Source: JAEINY01 sp942490535
Lineage (GTDB): Bacteria; Bacteroidota; Bacteroidia; Bacteroidales; Marinilabiliaceae
Direction: 5' to 3'
NCBI GenBank assembly: GCA_942490535.1
Contig: CALNXQ010000002.1
Location: 1,054,001 to 1,118,000 of the forward strand
Length of the DNA: 64,000 bases
The position numbers and the translations under genes were made by a program. This document shows, in pieces, positions 1 to 8,550 of this stretch; positions within the stretch are counted from its first letter, which is position 1, and each line of letters opens with the position of its first letter. The notes under the pieces are model-generated. The model did not search any database. It had not been told where the DNA came from and worked only from the letters and a program-made list of their open reading frames with translations.

Positions 1-154
1 TAACTCCTGATACGGGCTTTATACACATCAAAGCAACCATCCTCTCATTACCCTATTTTTTTTTTGGGATGGATGGTGCTTTCTGCGCTGACTCTTAGCA
101 CCTCCACTTTTGGTTTCATCCGGAAAATGCACAGGGTTATTCCAGTTCTCATAG

Positions 155-241
155 AATTCAACCCCATTCCGGGTTGTGCTAATATCCTACCATCACCCAC
201 GGGTTATCACCCGCGGCTATTATTGCATCACCACTTCGTGG
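155..241. repeat. Palindrome-rich intergenic element
   Basis: Three small hairpins follow each other: CAACCC...GGGTTG at 159-176, CCACGGGT-tatc-ACCCGCGG at about 197-216 with one mismatch, and CCAC-TTC-GTGG at 231-241. A further hairpin, TCCCGC-aa-GGCGGGA, lies near 327-341. Chains of such hairpins between genes are typical of interspersed REP-like elements in Bacteroidota; that class assignment is from general knowledge. The overlapping open frame at 64-258 has no protein-like character and is not called. The rest of 1-814 holds a short frame, a 22-bp array and a terminator, listed separately. Confidence 0.45.
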
Positions 242-443
242 CTAGAGATACTCAATAGTACATGCCTGAAAATGAAGTCCCTTTTCTTGATGAAGTTGAT
301 CCTATAAGGATCGAATCACAATCACTCCCGCAAGGCGGGATGAACTCCAGTGAAAACCTACAGTGCTACAAAATGAAAGAAAGAACTCATTCGGAGTTCA
401 ATTTTCAATAATAAATACTCATCTCCCGGAAGTACCCACTTTT

Positions 444-545
444 TCATAGTCTTTCTACACTTTCTTTTGCACGTAATTCCAGGTTCTCCGCATCGTGTAT
501 GACCAGGCGAAAACACGCCTGACTGGCATTGAAATCACTTGTCAT
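444..545 (-). other. Short open frame next to the 22-bp array (33 codons)
   Basis: An ATG-started frame of 33 codons reads on the minus strand and begins 9 bp past the end of the 22-bp palindromic array at 554-663. Its translation begins MTSDFNASQACFRLVI and looks protein-like, with mixed charged and hydrophobic residues and no low complexity. I do not recognise it. It may be a tiny gene with the array as its upstream region, the decayed remnant of a larger gene, or chance. No Shine-Dalgarno sequence is visible. Confidence 0.2.
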
Positions 546-553
546 TTTTAGCC

Positions 554-663
554 TTTGACCCGGGTCAAATTTTACTTTAACCCCCGTCGAATTATTTTTT
601 GACCGGGGTCAATTTTCAATTTTACCTTGGTCAATATTTTAAAAGCTCATGACATTTTGACCT
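554..663. repeat. 22-bp tandem array of near-palindromes
   Basis: Five units start at 554, 576, 598, 620 and 642, a strict 22-bp spacing. Unit 1 contains the perfect 14-bp palindrome TTGACCCGGGTCAA. Unit 3 carries TTGACCGGGGTCAA with one central change, and units 2, 4 and 5 are increasingly degenerate. A 22-bp period cannot be a repeated coding unit in one frame, and the interval lies outside called genes. The units resemble a row of sites for a dimeric DNA-binding protein on one face of the helix, but no function is shown. Confidence 0.75.
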
Positions 664-762
664 CTCAGACTCGTAATCCAACTCTTTTGCCAAGTAGCCA
701 GGCAGGCATTTCAGATCTTACAAATAGAGAGATGCGTAAACAGTCCGAAAAGTATTTATAAA

Positions 763-800
763 AAAGGCGGGACTCACCAAAGAATCCCGCCTTTCTATAA
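763..800 (-). terminator. Rho-independent terminator of ppiD
   Basis: The arms AAAGGCGGGA (763-772) and TCCCGCCTTT (785-794) form a 10-bp stem. Read on the minus strand, the stem is followed by an AT-rich stretch with a T-run. It lies about 20 bp past the ppiD stop codon. Confidence 0.75.
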
Positions 801-814
801 AAATATCGTAATGA

Positions 815-2899
815 CTAGAAAATCTTAATTCTCTCGTCAGTAATCTCTGCTTTGTTGCGAATAGCCTCTAAAGCTTTATAATCCACTTTGAAAGAAGCCG
901 ACTGTTGCAATTGAGCTTTTTCACCAGCTACATCTACAGTCACGGGTTCAACCGCATTCACATTCACCACAAATACACCGTTATTACCCGCTACAGGCGC
1001 ACTGATTTCACCTTGCTTCGAAGAAGTCGCCAAAGCAACCAAGGCCGGTTCGATACCAGCACCCGGAACCTGATAAGCTGCAAAATCGATGTTGCTTGCA
1101 CTTTGTACTTCCACATCCAGATTTTGAGCCAATGCCGTCATGCTGCTACTGCTTTGCTTTTTGGTATTGATCTCAGCAATTAACAACTCTGCTTTTTTAT
1201 CGTTGCGTAATTGACGTTCAATCTGTCCTTTAACAACATTAACAGGTGTATTACCTTCCTCACGTGCATTGGTCAAAACGGCTAACACATAAGTATCACC
1301 AAATTCAAAGATTGGAGACATGTCGCCTACTGATGCTTCAAATGCCCAACGTACCATTTCACGAGGCGATTCCAGGGCACCCACATTGCGATCGTTTGCT
1401 TTCAAGCTACGGCCGAAACGCTTCACCAGGTTCTCTGTTTGAATGGCCTCATTGAATTTCTCAGGTGAGTTGTTCATGGCTGCAAATTTAGCTGCCTGGG
1501 CATATACCATCTGGTTTGTCTTAGAGCTATAATCCACCTTACGCTCTAAAGTAGCAATGTTATATTTAGTCACCGGACGTCCTTTATCCTGAATGTTGAT
1601 GATGTGAAATCCAAATTGAGTGGCCACTTTTACCACATCGCCTTTGGCACCATTGAAACATGCATCATTAAAAGGCTGAACCATTTTTCCTTCGGTAAAC
1701 CAACCCAGGTCGCCACCATTGATGCCAGAACCAGGATCCTGAGAATACTCACGGGCCAACTTTGCAAAATCAGCACCTTTATTAATGAGGTTCAACAAGC
1801 TATCGGCAAGGGCTTCGTCTCTCTCAGGGGCATTGCCACGAATTAAAATGTGACGTGCTTTCACTGAATCCGGAATTTGTGCGATGTCAACCAAACGGGA
1901 TAATTTGAACGTCTCATTTTCAAAATAAGGTCCATATACGTCACCTTCCTGAGCATCGGCCACGAAATCCTGAAGCGTTGTACTCAATTGTTCCACTTTC
2001 AATTTGCGATCGATGTGGTTGGACTCGGAATTCATATTCACATATTGAATCGCATCCGTTTCAGGCGCCCCAAATTCAGTTTTAGCCTGCGTAATCCATT
2101 CTTCAGCCATCTTCTTATCTTCGTCCGAAGGCTTCACTTCAAATGCGACATACTCTACGTCACGTGTCGCCTCTTGCTTGTAGTTATCAAGATGTGCGTT
2201 GTAATACGATTTGATATCGCTTTCAGATACGGTTACCGTTGAATCCGGAATGCTGGTAAAACGCTTTACAATAAAATCAAAGCTGACTTTGTTCTGCTTG
2301 GCTTCCGCTTCTGCTTTAGCTTGCGCAGTAGTTACATACATTCCCTTCTTAATCAAATCTCTGTATTTCGCAAATAAACGCTCTTTAGTGATTTGCTTTT
2401 CCAGATACATCCAATAAAAATTAGCTGTAGGATCGCTGTTTTTTTGCTGCAAGAAGGTAATTAATTGATTTTTATCAAACATACCTGTTTGTGGATTCGT
2501 AAACATTTGACGAATCTGGGGATGGACACTGTTTCCGGTAGTCATTTCTACCAATTCATCCACAGTCACCTCAATACCCAGCTCGGCATACTTCTCATCC
2601 ATAATCACATCCTGTACCAATTGATTCCAGGCTTGATCACGTAATTGATAAGACGTATTTTCATCCAAAGCTGACCTGCCAGAGCTTAGCTTAGCAAACT
2701 CTTCCAATTCGTCTAAATAATTCTGATACTCAGGATATGAAATACTGGTACCATTCACTTCACCAATTTGTTGCTGAGTACCTTTGAATAATGAGCTACC
2801 CGAGTTAAGAAAATCTGTTAGTAAAAAGGCGACTAGCCCCAGACCTATAATCAATATAACCAATCCGGCTCTGTTCCTTATTCTCTCTAATGTTGCCAT
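815..2899 (-). CDS. ppiD: PpiD/SurA-like periplasmic peptidylprolyl isomerase
   Basis: Membrane-anchored folding factor of the periplasm that catalyses cis-trans isomerisation at proline and acts as a chaperone for exported proteins. The 694-residue product has one N-terminal membrane helix (about residues 11-31), a SurA_N-like helical region (about 40-190) and a parvulin rotamase domain at about 345-440. The domain shows the hallmarks KARHILI, FAKLAREYSQD and GGDLGWF. A long C-terminal helical region follows. This layout and length are usual for Bacteroidota PpiD, which often have one clear and one degenerate parvulin module. It is followed by a terminator. The neighbouring CNNM, lptC and TPR genes on the same strand form a syntenic envelope cluster in the phylum (known context). 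Confidence 0.9.
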   Translation of the reverse strand: MATLERIRNRAGLVILIIGLGLVAFLLTDFLNSGSSLFKGTQQQIGEVNGTSISYPEYQNYLDELEEFAKLSSGRSALDENTSYQLRDQAWNQLVQDVIMDEKYAELGIEVTVDELVEMTTGNSVHPQIRQMFTNPQTGMFDKNQLITFLQQKNSDPTANFYWMYLEKQITKERLFAKYRDLIKKGMYVTTAQAKAEAEAKQNKVSFDFIVKRFTSIPDSTVTVSESDIKSYYNAHLDNYKQEATRDVEYVAFEVKPSDEDKKMAEEWITQAKTEFGAPETDAIQYVNMNSESNHIDRKLKVEQLSTTLQDFVADAQEGDVYGPYFENETFKLSRLVDIAQIPDSVKARHILIRGNAPERDEALADSLLNLINKGADFAKLAREYSQDPGSGINGGDLGWFTEGKMVQPFNDACFNGAKGDVVKVATQFGFHIINIQDKGRPVTKYNIATLERKVDYSSKTNQMVYAQAAKFAAMNNSPEKFNEAIQTENLVKRFGRSLKANDRNVGALESPREMVRWAFEASVGDMSPIFEFGDTYVLAVLTNAREEGNTPVNVVKGQIERQLRNDKKAELLIAEINTKKQSSSSMTALAQNLDVEVQSASNIDFAAYQVPGAGIEPALVALATSSKQGEISAPVAGNNGVFVVNVNAVEPVTVDVAGEKAQLQQSASFKVDYKALEAIRNKAEITDERIKIF

Positions 2900-3078
2900 T
2901 CGATTAACAATTAAATTATTGTGATTTTTAAATCAGGTTACGAATATACAAAAAAATGGTAAACACAATCCGCTGTTGATCGCTTTGACCAAAGAAAGTT
3001 ATGAAGAATGTTATTTTAAATGGAATGAACCGATGAGAAATACGGACGGAGTATTCGCGAAACAAATTCTAAATCACC

Positions 3079-4341
3079 CTACTCCGCGGGAAGAATAATT
3101 TTCACTAAGTCAATGCGTGCATTGGTAGCAGCTAATATTTGAATTCCAAACTTCTCAATGGTCATCTCCTCATTGACCGAAGGGATGGATCGGTGATAAT
3201 TAAGAATCAGTCCGGCGATGGTTTCGTAATCATCCGATTGGGGAAGTTTCAGGTGATACTTATCATTAATGTAATCAATTTCTAAACGGGCCGAAAACTG
3301 ATATTCTGTTTCAGAGATTTGCTGCTCAATTAAATCAGATACATCGTGCTCATCGTTGATTTCACCAAATATCTCCTCCAATATATCTTCTAAAGTCACA
3401 ATGCCGGCTGTGCCACCAAACTCATCTACTACCAGCGCAATACTCTTATGTTCCTTAGTGAAGATTTCCAATAGTTTATTGGCCGTCATCGACTCAGGTA
3501 TAATGGAGATGGGACTCAAAATGTTCCGGAGTTGCTTGGGATGTTTGAATAATTCCGAAACATGGACAAATCCAATGATATTATCAATGCTCTCTTTATA
3601 GATCAGTATTTTTGACAATCCTGTTTCAATAAACTTTTGACGCAAGGTTTCCAGACTCTCATTCACTTCCATCACCTCCAAATCGGTACGGGGCACCACA
3701 CAATCCCGTATCTTTAGCCTGGAAAAATCCAATGCATTCTTCAGCATCTTGATCTCTTGGGACCCGGAATCGTCATGATCGGTCTTCTCTTTATGTTCGG
3801 TCAACAAGTTATCCAGGTCTACCCGACCCAGCATCCATGTATTTGAGGCTGGAGACACTTTAGCCTTTAACACATAACGGATGATAAAATTGGATACTCC
3901 AATGGTCAATCGGCTCACCGGATAAAACAAGACATAAAAAAACAAGAGTGGTACCGCAAACACATTAAGCACTAGAGTGGGATGAATGCGAAACAAGGTT
4001 TTCGGCAAAAACTCAGCGGTAATTAGGATAATCAGGGTAGAAAAGATGGTTTGAATCACCAGCAATGCGGTTTCAGACGGAATGTATTTTGTAATGGCTG
4101 GAGCGATCAGCCGGGCCATCTCTAATCCATAAACCACCAGGGCGATATTATTACCAATCAGAATGGTTGATAAAAAGACACCCGGATTTTGCACAAACCG
4201 ATCAATGATCTTAGCCGGGAAGGGAAACTTCTTTTTATTGAGCTCCAACAATAACTTATTGGAACTAAAAAAGGCCATTTCACATCCTGAAAAGAAGGCA
4301 GAAAAAAGTAATGTTAATAAAATCAAAGTAATTGCATTCAT
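3079..4341 (-). CDS. CNNM/CorC-family transporter (DUF21 plus CBS pair plus CorC_HlyC)
   Basis: Inner-membrane protein of the CNNM/CorC (HlyC) family, whose members transport or regulate Mg2+ and related divalent ions. In the 420 residues, a DUF21 membrane domain with about three to four helices spans residues 1-180. A CBS pair spans about 205-335 (RDCVVPRTDLEVMEV, then LVVDEFGGTAGIVTLEDILEE). A CorC_HlyC domain fills about 345-420 (IAGLILNYHRSIPSVNEE). The GTAGIVTLEDILEEIFGEI stretch is diagnostic of the family. The gliding protein GldE shares this architecture, so a GldE identity cannot be excluded without a tree. It lies between ppiD and lptC and is probably co-transcribed with lptC and the genes upstream of it. 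Confidence 0.85.
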   Translation of the reverse strand: MNAITLILLTLLFSAFFSGCEMAFFSSNKLLLELNKKKFPFPAKIIDRFVQNPGVFLSTILIGNNIALVVYGLEMARLIAPAITKYIPSETALLVIQTIFSTLIILITAEFLPKTLFRIHPTLVLNVFAVPLLFFYVLFYPVSRLTIGVSNFIIRYVLKAKVSPASNTWMLGRVDLDNLLTEHKEKTDHDDSGSQEIKMLKNALDFSRLKIRDCVVPRTDLEVMEVNESLETLRQKFIETGLSKILIYKESIDNIIGFVHVSELFKHPKQLRNILSPISIIPESMTANKLLEIFTKEHKSIALVVDEFGGTAGIVTLEDILEEIFGEINDEHDVSDLIEQQISETEYQFSARLEIDYINDKYHLKLPQSDDYETIAGLILNYHRSIPSVNEEMTIEKFGIQILAATNARIDLVKIILPAE

Positions 4342-4438
4342 GGGAGCCGTGGCCTGTTAACTTAGCGAAAGTTAAAAAAAGTTAGTTAATATTCGTGCCA
4401 TGTCAATGATCTTATCCACGACAAATTAAAAAATGAAC

Positions 4439-5023
4439 TTATTCTTCTATTTCAAGTTCGCCACTCACGTTTTTAATGCGCCAATTAGAAAGCGTTTGAT
4501 CCGATTCTAAACCAGTACCTGTGATTATCTGCGTGGGGGTCGTAATCTTCACAAATTTATCGGTATACAAGCGCGCTTCTTTCATATCCCAAAAGAGCTG
4601 CTCTGTATTTAACACTTCCCCTTTCATATTAATGCCCTGAACATCATTATTCAACTCCCATAACTCCTGGGGCTTTTCGTAATAAATGGCATTCATGCAT
4701 TTAATTTGTGTTTCCACTTCCCCTTTTGCATCATACACAAACAGGTGAAATCCTGATGGGAAATCGATATAGGGTTCTTCTTTATATTTATAGCTCATCA
4801 CTTCCGGGGCCAAAAACCGATATTTCACCCGTCCCGAATCCGTCAATACGGTTTCCAATTCATTGTAGACCAATTCCGGTAAATTTTCACGGCTACTGAT
4901 AGCCTTAATCTCTTCCGGTTTATTGGAACTGCAAGAAGTGGTAGCAAAAGAAACAGCAAGCAGTATAATACTGCTTGCTGTAAATGCTGTTTTTAAGCTA
5001 TTTTTTAATTGTGGTATCAACAC
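4439..5023 (-). CDS. lptC: LPS export ABC transporter periplasmic protein LptC
   Basis: LptC is the bitopic or lipid-anchored periplasmic part of the Lpt bridge that carries lipopolysaccharide from the inner-membrane LptBFG transporter to LptA. The body shows the family pattern NELETVLTDSGRVKYRF, then EPYIDFPSGFHLFVYD and LNTEQLFWDMKEARLYTDKFVKI. An N-terminal hydrophobic stretch ending in TTSC resembles a weak lipobox. The frame is open back to 5083 inside the upstream TPR gene. A GTG at 5021-5023, two bases past the TPR stop, gives a normal signal peptide and is preferred here; an ATG further up would overlap the TPR gene by up to 59 bp. Tight spacing implies translation coupling. Confidence 0.82.
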   Translation of the reverse strand: MLIPQLKNSLKTAFTASSIILLAVSFATTSCSSNKPEEIKAISSRENLPELVYNELETVLTDSGRVKYRFLAPEVMSYKYKEEPYIDFPSGFHLFVYDAKGEVETQIKCMNAIYYEKPQELWELNNDVQGINMKGEVLNTEQLFWDMKEARLYTDKFVKITTPTQIITGTGLESDQTLSNWRIKNVSGELEIEE

Positions 5024-5024
5024 C

Positions 5025-6389
5025 TTATTTTTTAGCTCTAACGGTCGTATTCTCATTAATCCATCCACCCACTTTATAAGCATCTCCTTCTTTCATATTC
5101 TCAAAGAATAGCTCCTCTGTGTTAGGGAAGTACTGAGAATAAAGAACAATCATTTCATTGGCCTCATTAGCTGCTTCCGGATCTACGGCTTTCGCTTTTT
5201 TGAATTGATCCACGGCTACCCAATACACTGATTTATGCTCAATCTCTTTGGAGCCATAGCTTTTTGCAGTAGAAGCATAAGCTTTACCAATCAACACATA
5301 TGGCGCACCCCAGTCCGAGCGTAGTTGCGTCGCTTTTAAAGCATTGGCTTTTACCTGAGTAAAATTCTTCTGAGACATGTAAACCAAAGCCAGGTAATAG
5401 TGATAAATCGCTTTGGTGGCATTATCTTCTTCCAACTCAATGGCCTCATTATAATAGCCCACCGCCTTATCCATATCCTGCGTCTTCATATACATTTTGG
5501 CTAACCCAAAAGCAGATGACGAAGATGGCTCAATGGCGTGTAAATATTCCGATGACTTGTAAAACAACTCAGCATCACCACAATCACCTTTTGCCAATAA
5601 ACGGTTCACCCGCTTCAACCAATCCAGATTGCCAGTATTATCAGCCAATTGAGGGCCAAAAATAGTCTCGATAGTCTCACAATCAGCAGCGCCACTTTTA
5701 GCAAACATAGCTTCCACCTGGTTTTTCATTTCCTTCAACCCGGCAACCGTACTCTCATTTTTAGTCACCTTAATTTTTTGATCAAAGAGATCACTCACCA
5801 GCGTATATACATTTACCAATGCTTCAGCAGAAATTTCATTCATTGAGAACATGACAGTACTGTTCATCATGAAAGTCACCAACACCGCAGGTTGAGCTTT
5901 TGCACCACGTTCTTTAGCTACGGATTCCAGGATGGCATAAGCCTCTTTTACAACAGCTGGTTCATCGCGCTTATATTTCAGCATGGCGATGGCTTTCTTA
6001 CCCATCACATAAGCTGTCGGGTACTTGCGGTGATCACCGAAATACTGAGCGCGTTGATCATACACTTTCATCAACAATTGATAAAGCTCTTCTTTCTTTG
6101 CAATATCGCTTTCTGTTTCATAGAATGCGGCCACCATATTCTCACCATGTGAGTATATATTGATGTTTGATGCCGGACACTCATTGAAGACTTGTTTCCA
6201 ATATGGAAAGGATTCCTTATAATTCTTTTGCTTGTAGGCTTCACTGTAAAGTGAAAGATTCATCAAACACTTAACACTATCCTCTCCATGTCCATATTTG
6301 GACCCGTCTTCAACCCCCTTCTGAGCAAAGGTTACACCCATTGATAGGATCAACCCTGCAATTAATAATTTTGTAAACTTCATTGGCAT
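5025..6389 (-). CDS. Secreted tetratricopeptide-repeat protein
   Basis: A 454-residue periplasmic or outer-membrane-associated protein of unknown exact role. A signal peptide ends at VTFAQ (about residue 22). TPR-like helical repeats dominate the rest, clearest at about 270-400 (SSSAFGLAKMYMKTQDMDKA, AIYHYYLALVYMSQKNFTQV, GAPYVLIGKAYASTAK). Homologues of this length sit between lptC and an outer-membrane protein gene in many Bacteroidota, so a part in envelope assembly is likely by context only. The ATG at 6383 (MKFTK) is an equally good start. The gene abuts lptC. Confidence 0.75.
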   Translation of the reverse strand: MPMKFTKLLIAGLILSMGVTFAQKGVEDGSKYGHGEDSVKCLMNLSLYSEAYKQKNYKESFPYWKQVFNECPASNINIYSHGENMVAAFYETESDIAKKEELYQLLMKVYDQRAQYFGDHRKYPTAYVMGKKAIAMLKYKRDEPAVVKEAYAILESVAKERGAKAQPAVLVTFMMNSTVMFSMNEISAEALVNVYTLVSDLFDQKIKVTKNESTVAGLKEMKNQVEAMFAKSGAADCETIETIFGPQLADNTGNLDWLKRVNRLLAKGDCGDAELFYKSSEYLHAIEPSSSSAFGLAKMYMKTQDMDKAVGYYNEAIELEEDNATKAIYHYYLALVYMSQKNFTQVKANALKATQLRSDWGAPYVLIGKAYASTAKSYGSKEIEHKSVYWVAVDQFKKAKAVDPEAANEANEMIVLYSQYFPNTEELFFENMKEGDAYKVGGWINENTTVRAKK

Positions 6390-6417
6390 GGTATTTTGGC
6401 TTTTGTATTAAAAACTC

Positions 6418-7719
6418 TTATTCAAATTTCCGTTGCATGAACCAGAATTCATGTAACGTCAGGTTCAATGTTACTTTCGCGTAATTTTCCTTGGTTAAAC
6501 TATTATCTGATGTTCCTCTTTGTCCCCATTGAAATCCAACATTTAATGATGTTTTGGATCGCTTTAATGGCATTCCTAGTCCAAAACTTATGCCAAAGTC
6601 TTCCAACTGATTCCCAGCAATCACCAAATAGTCCTTTATGTAATAGGTACCCAGACGATAACGAATTCGACTTAAATAAAAATCAGCACTCCGATCATTG
6701 GGTATATACTCCATTCCAAAGGCATATTTTTGCCGATCGGTGGTGGTCATATTGCTTTTTTCACCCGGTAGTTTGGCATCGCTAAATAAACTCGTTGAAT
6801 AGTCAACCGTCATTAATAGTTTCTGATCGATACTATAAGCCACTCCTAAACCATAAGAAAGTGGAATATCACTAACGACATTGTTTTTGGAATAAGCGAG
6901 GGTATCGGCCACAACTACTGTACGATCTTCCTCCTGTATGGTTGTTCCCTGTCCTACCAACTTCACGATCTCCCCCTTCATTTTTTGTTTTGGTGTAAAC
7001 GTCGCACCAAAAGTGATACTTCTTTCACTGCCTAATTCCAACTCATATTGCGCACCAAAGTCAAAATGAATGTCATTAATTCTAATTTTTTCAGAAGTCC
7101 CTACACTTTGTGCAAAGCCGTCATTGGGGAACTGAACGAGAGAGTTATGCTTAAGGTTACCAAAATGATACGCAAAATGCATCCCCACCGAAAGATTTTC
7201 TATCGGCTTCATGGCTAGTCCCGCATAAGCTCTTGCTATATTTCCACTACCGGCCCCATTATATTTGTAATAATTCGGGTCATTAATATCTTTATCACCA
7301 GAATTATCATTAAAAAACTCATATCCGACTACCGACGTAGGCTTCAATCCCATGGAGAAAAACCCCCATTTAGCCACCGGAAATCCTAAGGCAAAATAAC
7401 TAAAATTTATGTCGCTAAACTGATTTTCAGCCGTTGGTGTTTTCAATGTTTGCGAAAAACCGGTCAATCCCCCTTCAAAATAAAATGAGATCGAATCCAT
7501 TCCGGCATAGGAAGCCGGATTCATATCATTGAGGTGATAGGGACTTTTTAGGGCAATCCCGGTATTTCCCATACTGAAGTTTCGGCCGAATCCACTTTCC
7601 TGTACTTCACCAATTCCATAGCGCGAATAAGGCGAGTAAGTCCGTTGCTGGGCAAAGATGCCGCTAGTAAGAAATAAGAATAAAAGTGAAGCAGATAAGA
7701 ATATATACTTGTTATGCAT
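6418..7719 (-). CDS. Outer-membrane beta-barrel protein (FadL/PorV-like)
   Basis: An uncharacterised outer-membrane barrel. After a signal peptide ending ...TSGIFAQQ come alternating amphipathic strands with repeated Gly and aromatic residues and a terminal aromatic strand near the C-terminus (EFWFMQRKFE). An early motif, YSRYGIGEVQESGFGRN, recalls the 'S-x-Y-S-R-Y-G-I-G' start of a conserved Bacteroidota family. The frame extends to 7746, but the ATG at 7719 starts exactly at the signal peptide. It overlaps the coaX stop codon in the sequence ATGCATAA, a typical coupled start, so 7719 is chosen. Function is unknown; the position between coaX and the TPR/lptC genes is conserved in the phylum as far as I recall. 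Confidence 0.7.
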   Translation of the reverse strand: MHNKYIFLSASLLFLFLTSGIFAQQRTYSPYSRYGIGEVQESGFGRNFSMGNTGIALKSPYHLNDMNPASYAGMDSISFYFEGGLTGFSQTLKTPTAENQFSDINFSYFALGFPVAKWGFFSMGLKPTSVVGYEFFNDNSGDKDINDPNYYKYNGAGSGNIARAYAGLAMKPIENLSVGMHFAYHFGNLKHNSLVQFPNDGFAQSVGTSEKIRINDIHFDFGAQYELELGSERSITFGATFTPKQKMKGEIVKLVGQGTTIQEEDRTVVVADTLAYSKNNVVSDIPLSYGLGVAYSIDQKLLMTVDYSTSLFSDAKLPGEKSNMTTTDRQKYAFGMEYIPNDRSADFYLSRIRYRLGTYYIKDYLVIAGNQLEDFGISFGLGMPLKRSKTSLNVGFQWGQRGTSDNSLTKENYAKVTLNLTLHEFWFMQRKFE

Positions 7720-8437
7720 TGTTTTCAAGAATTCTATTAAGTCCAATAAGTACTAAATTAGGATGTACAAAGATGGGATTTTTTAACTTCCTTGCAAAAA
7801 ATTCTGCATCCCCACCGGTTATTACTGTTTTCAAGGTTGGATAAGTATCAGATAAATGCTGAATTAGCCCCTCAATTTCATATACCATTCCAAACTGAAC
7901 CCCGGCCCGAATGGCTTCATCGGTGGCATTTCCAACGGAAGGCGTAGGCTCCTGAGGCAACAATAAAGGAAGTTTACTGGTAAACTGATGCAGGGCTTTA
8001 AAGCGCATTTGTAAGCCTGGTGATATATTACCTCCCAAATAATTTTGATTAGCTGTTACTACTTCATAAGTAATCGCCGTACCTGCATCAATGACCAACA
8101 GATCTGTTTGCGGATAAAGGGCGATTCCACCGGCGACTGCTGCCAGCCGATCCTTGCCAATCGTTGATTTGGACTGATAGCTCCAGGAGAACGGAAGCTT
8201 GGATGCATGGGTGAGCTCCATGACATAAGAAATACTCGCTTGCAAATTTTCTAACAAGGCGTCATGCTTCTCAGCTACGACAGATGAAAGAATGGCTCTT
8301 GTAATTTTATAGGTCTGCACCATTTCTGTCAATTTTCTTTTATCAAGAAAAAGTGCAGAATCAAAATGGATCAGCCTACCTTGGTCAAAAACACCAAACT
8401 TAATCTGGGTATTTCCTCTGTCAATAACTAAATTCAC
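7712..8437 (-). CDS. coaX: Type III pantothenate kinase
   Basis: Cytoplasmic enzyme that phosphorylates pantothenate with ATP, the first step of coenzyme A synthesis. The 241 residues show the ASKHA fold motifs of CoaX: the phosphate-1 loop MNLVIDRGNTQIKFGVF at the N-terminus, the phosphate-2 region LLVIDAGTAITYEVV (about residues 112-126) and the G-G-x-I-x-P motif LGGNISPGLQMR. The later ITGGDAEFFARKL matches the adenosine-side loop. Length is normal for the family. It is the first gene of the minus-strand run leading into the barrel, TPR and lptC genes. The upstream region is shared with the divergent response-regulator gene. Confidence 0.93.
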   Translation of the reverse strand: MNLVIDRGNTQIKFGVFDQGRLIHFDSALFLDKRKLTEMVQTYKITRAILSSVVAEKHDALLENLQASISYVMELTHASKLPFSWSYQSKSTIGKDRLAAVAGGIALYPQTDLLVIDAGTAITYEVVTANQNYLGGNISPGLQMRFKALHQFTSKLPLLLPQEPTPSVGNATDEAIRAGVQFGMVYEIEGLIQHLSDTYPTLKTVITGGDAEFFARKLKNPIFVHPNLVLIGLNRILENNA

Positions 8438-8550
8438 TTTCTATAAATTGAGGCCCTTACAAAATTGTAATGGCATTTGAGTGGCAAATGTAGTAAATTA
8501 TCAGAATAATTCAGGATGCAGCTCAATGATATAACTCATACTAACTAATT

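Noticed and set aside
64..258. 64-codon frame at the left edge
   Set aside because: It runs through a chain of hairpins typical of interspersed elements, and its translation is not protein-like.
3079..4341. Calling the CNNM/CorC protein GldE
   Set aside because: GldE shares the DUF21-CBS-CorC layout, but the ppiD/lptC synteny does not point to a gliding gene and no gld genes are near.
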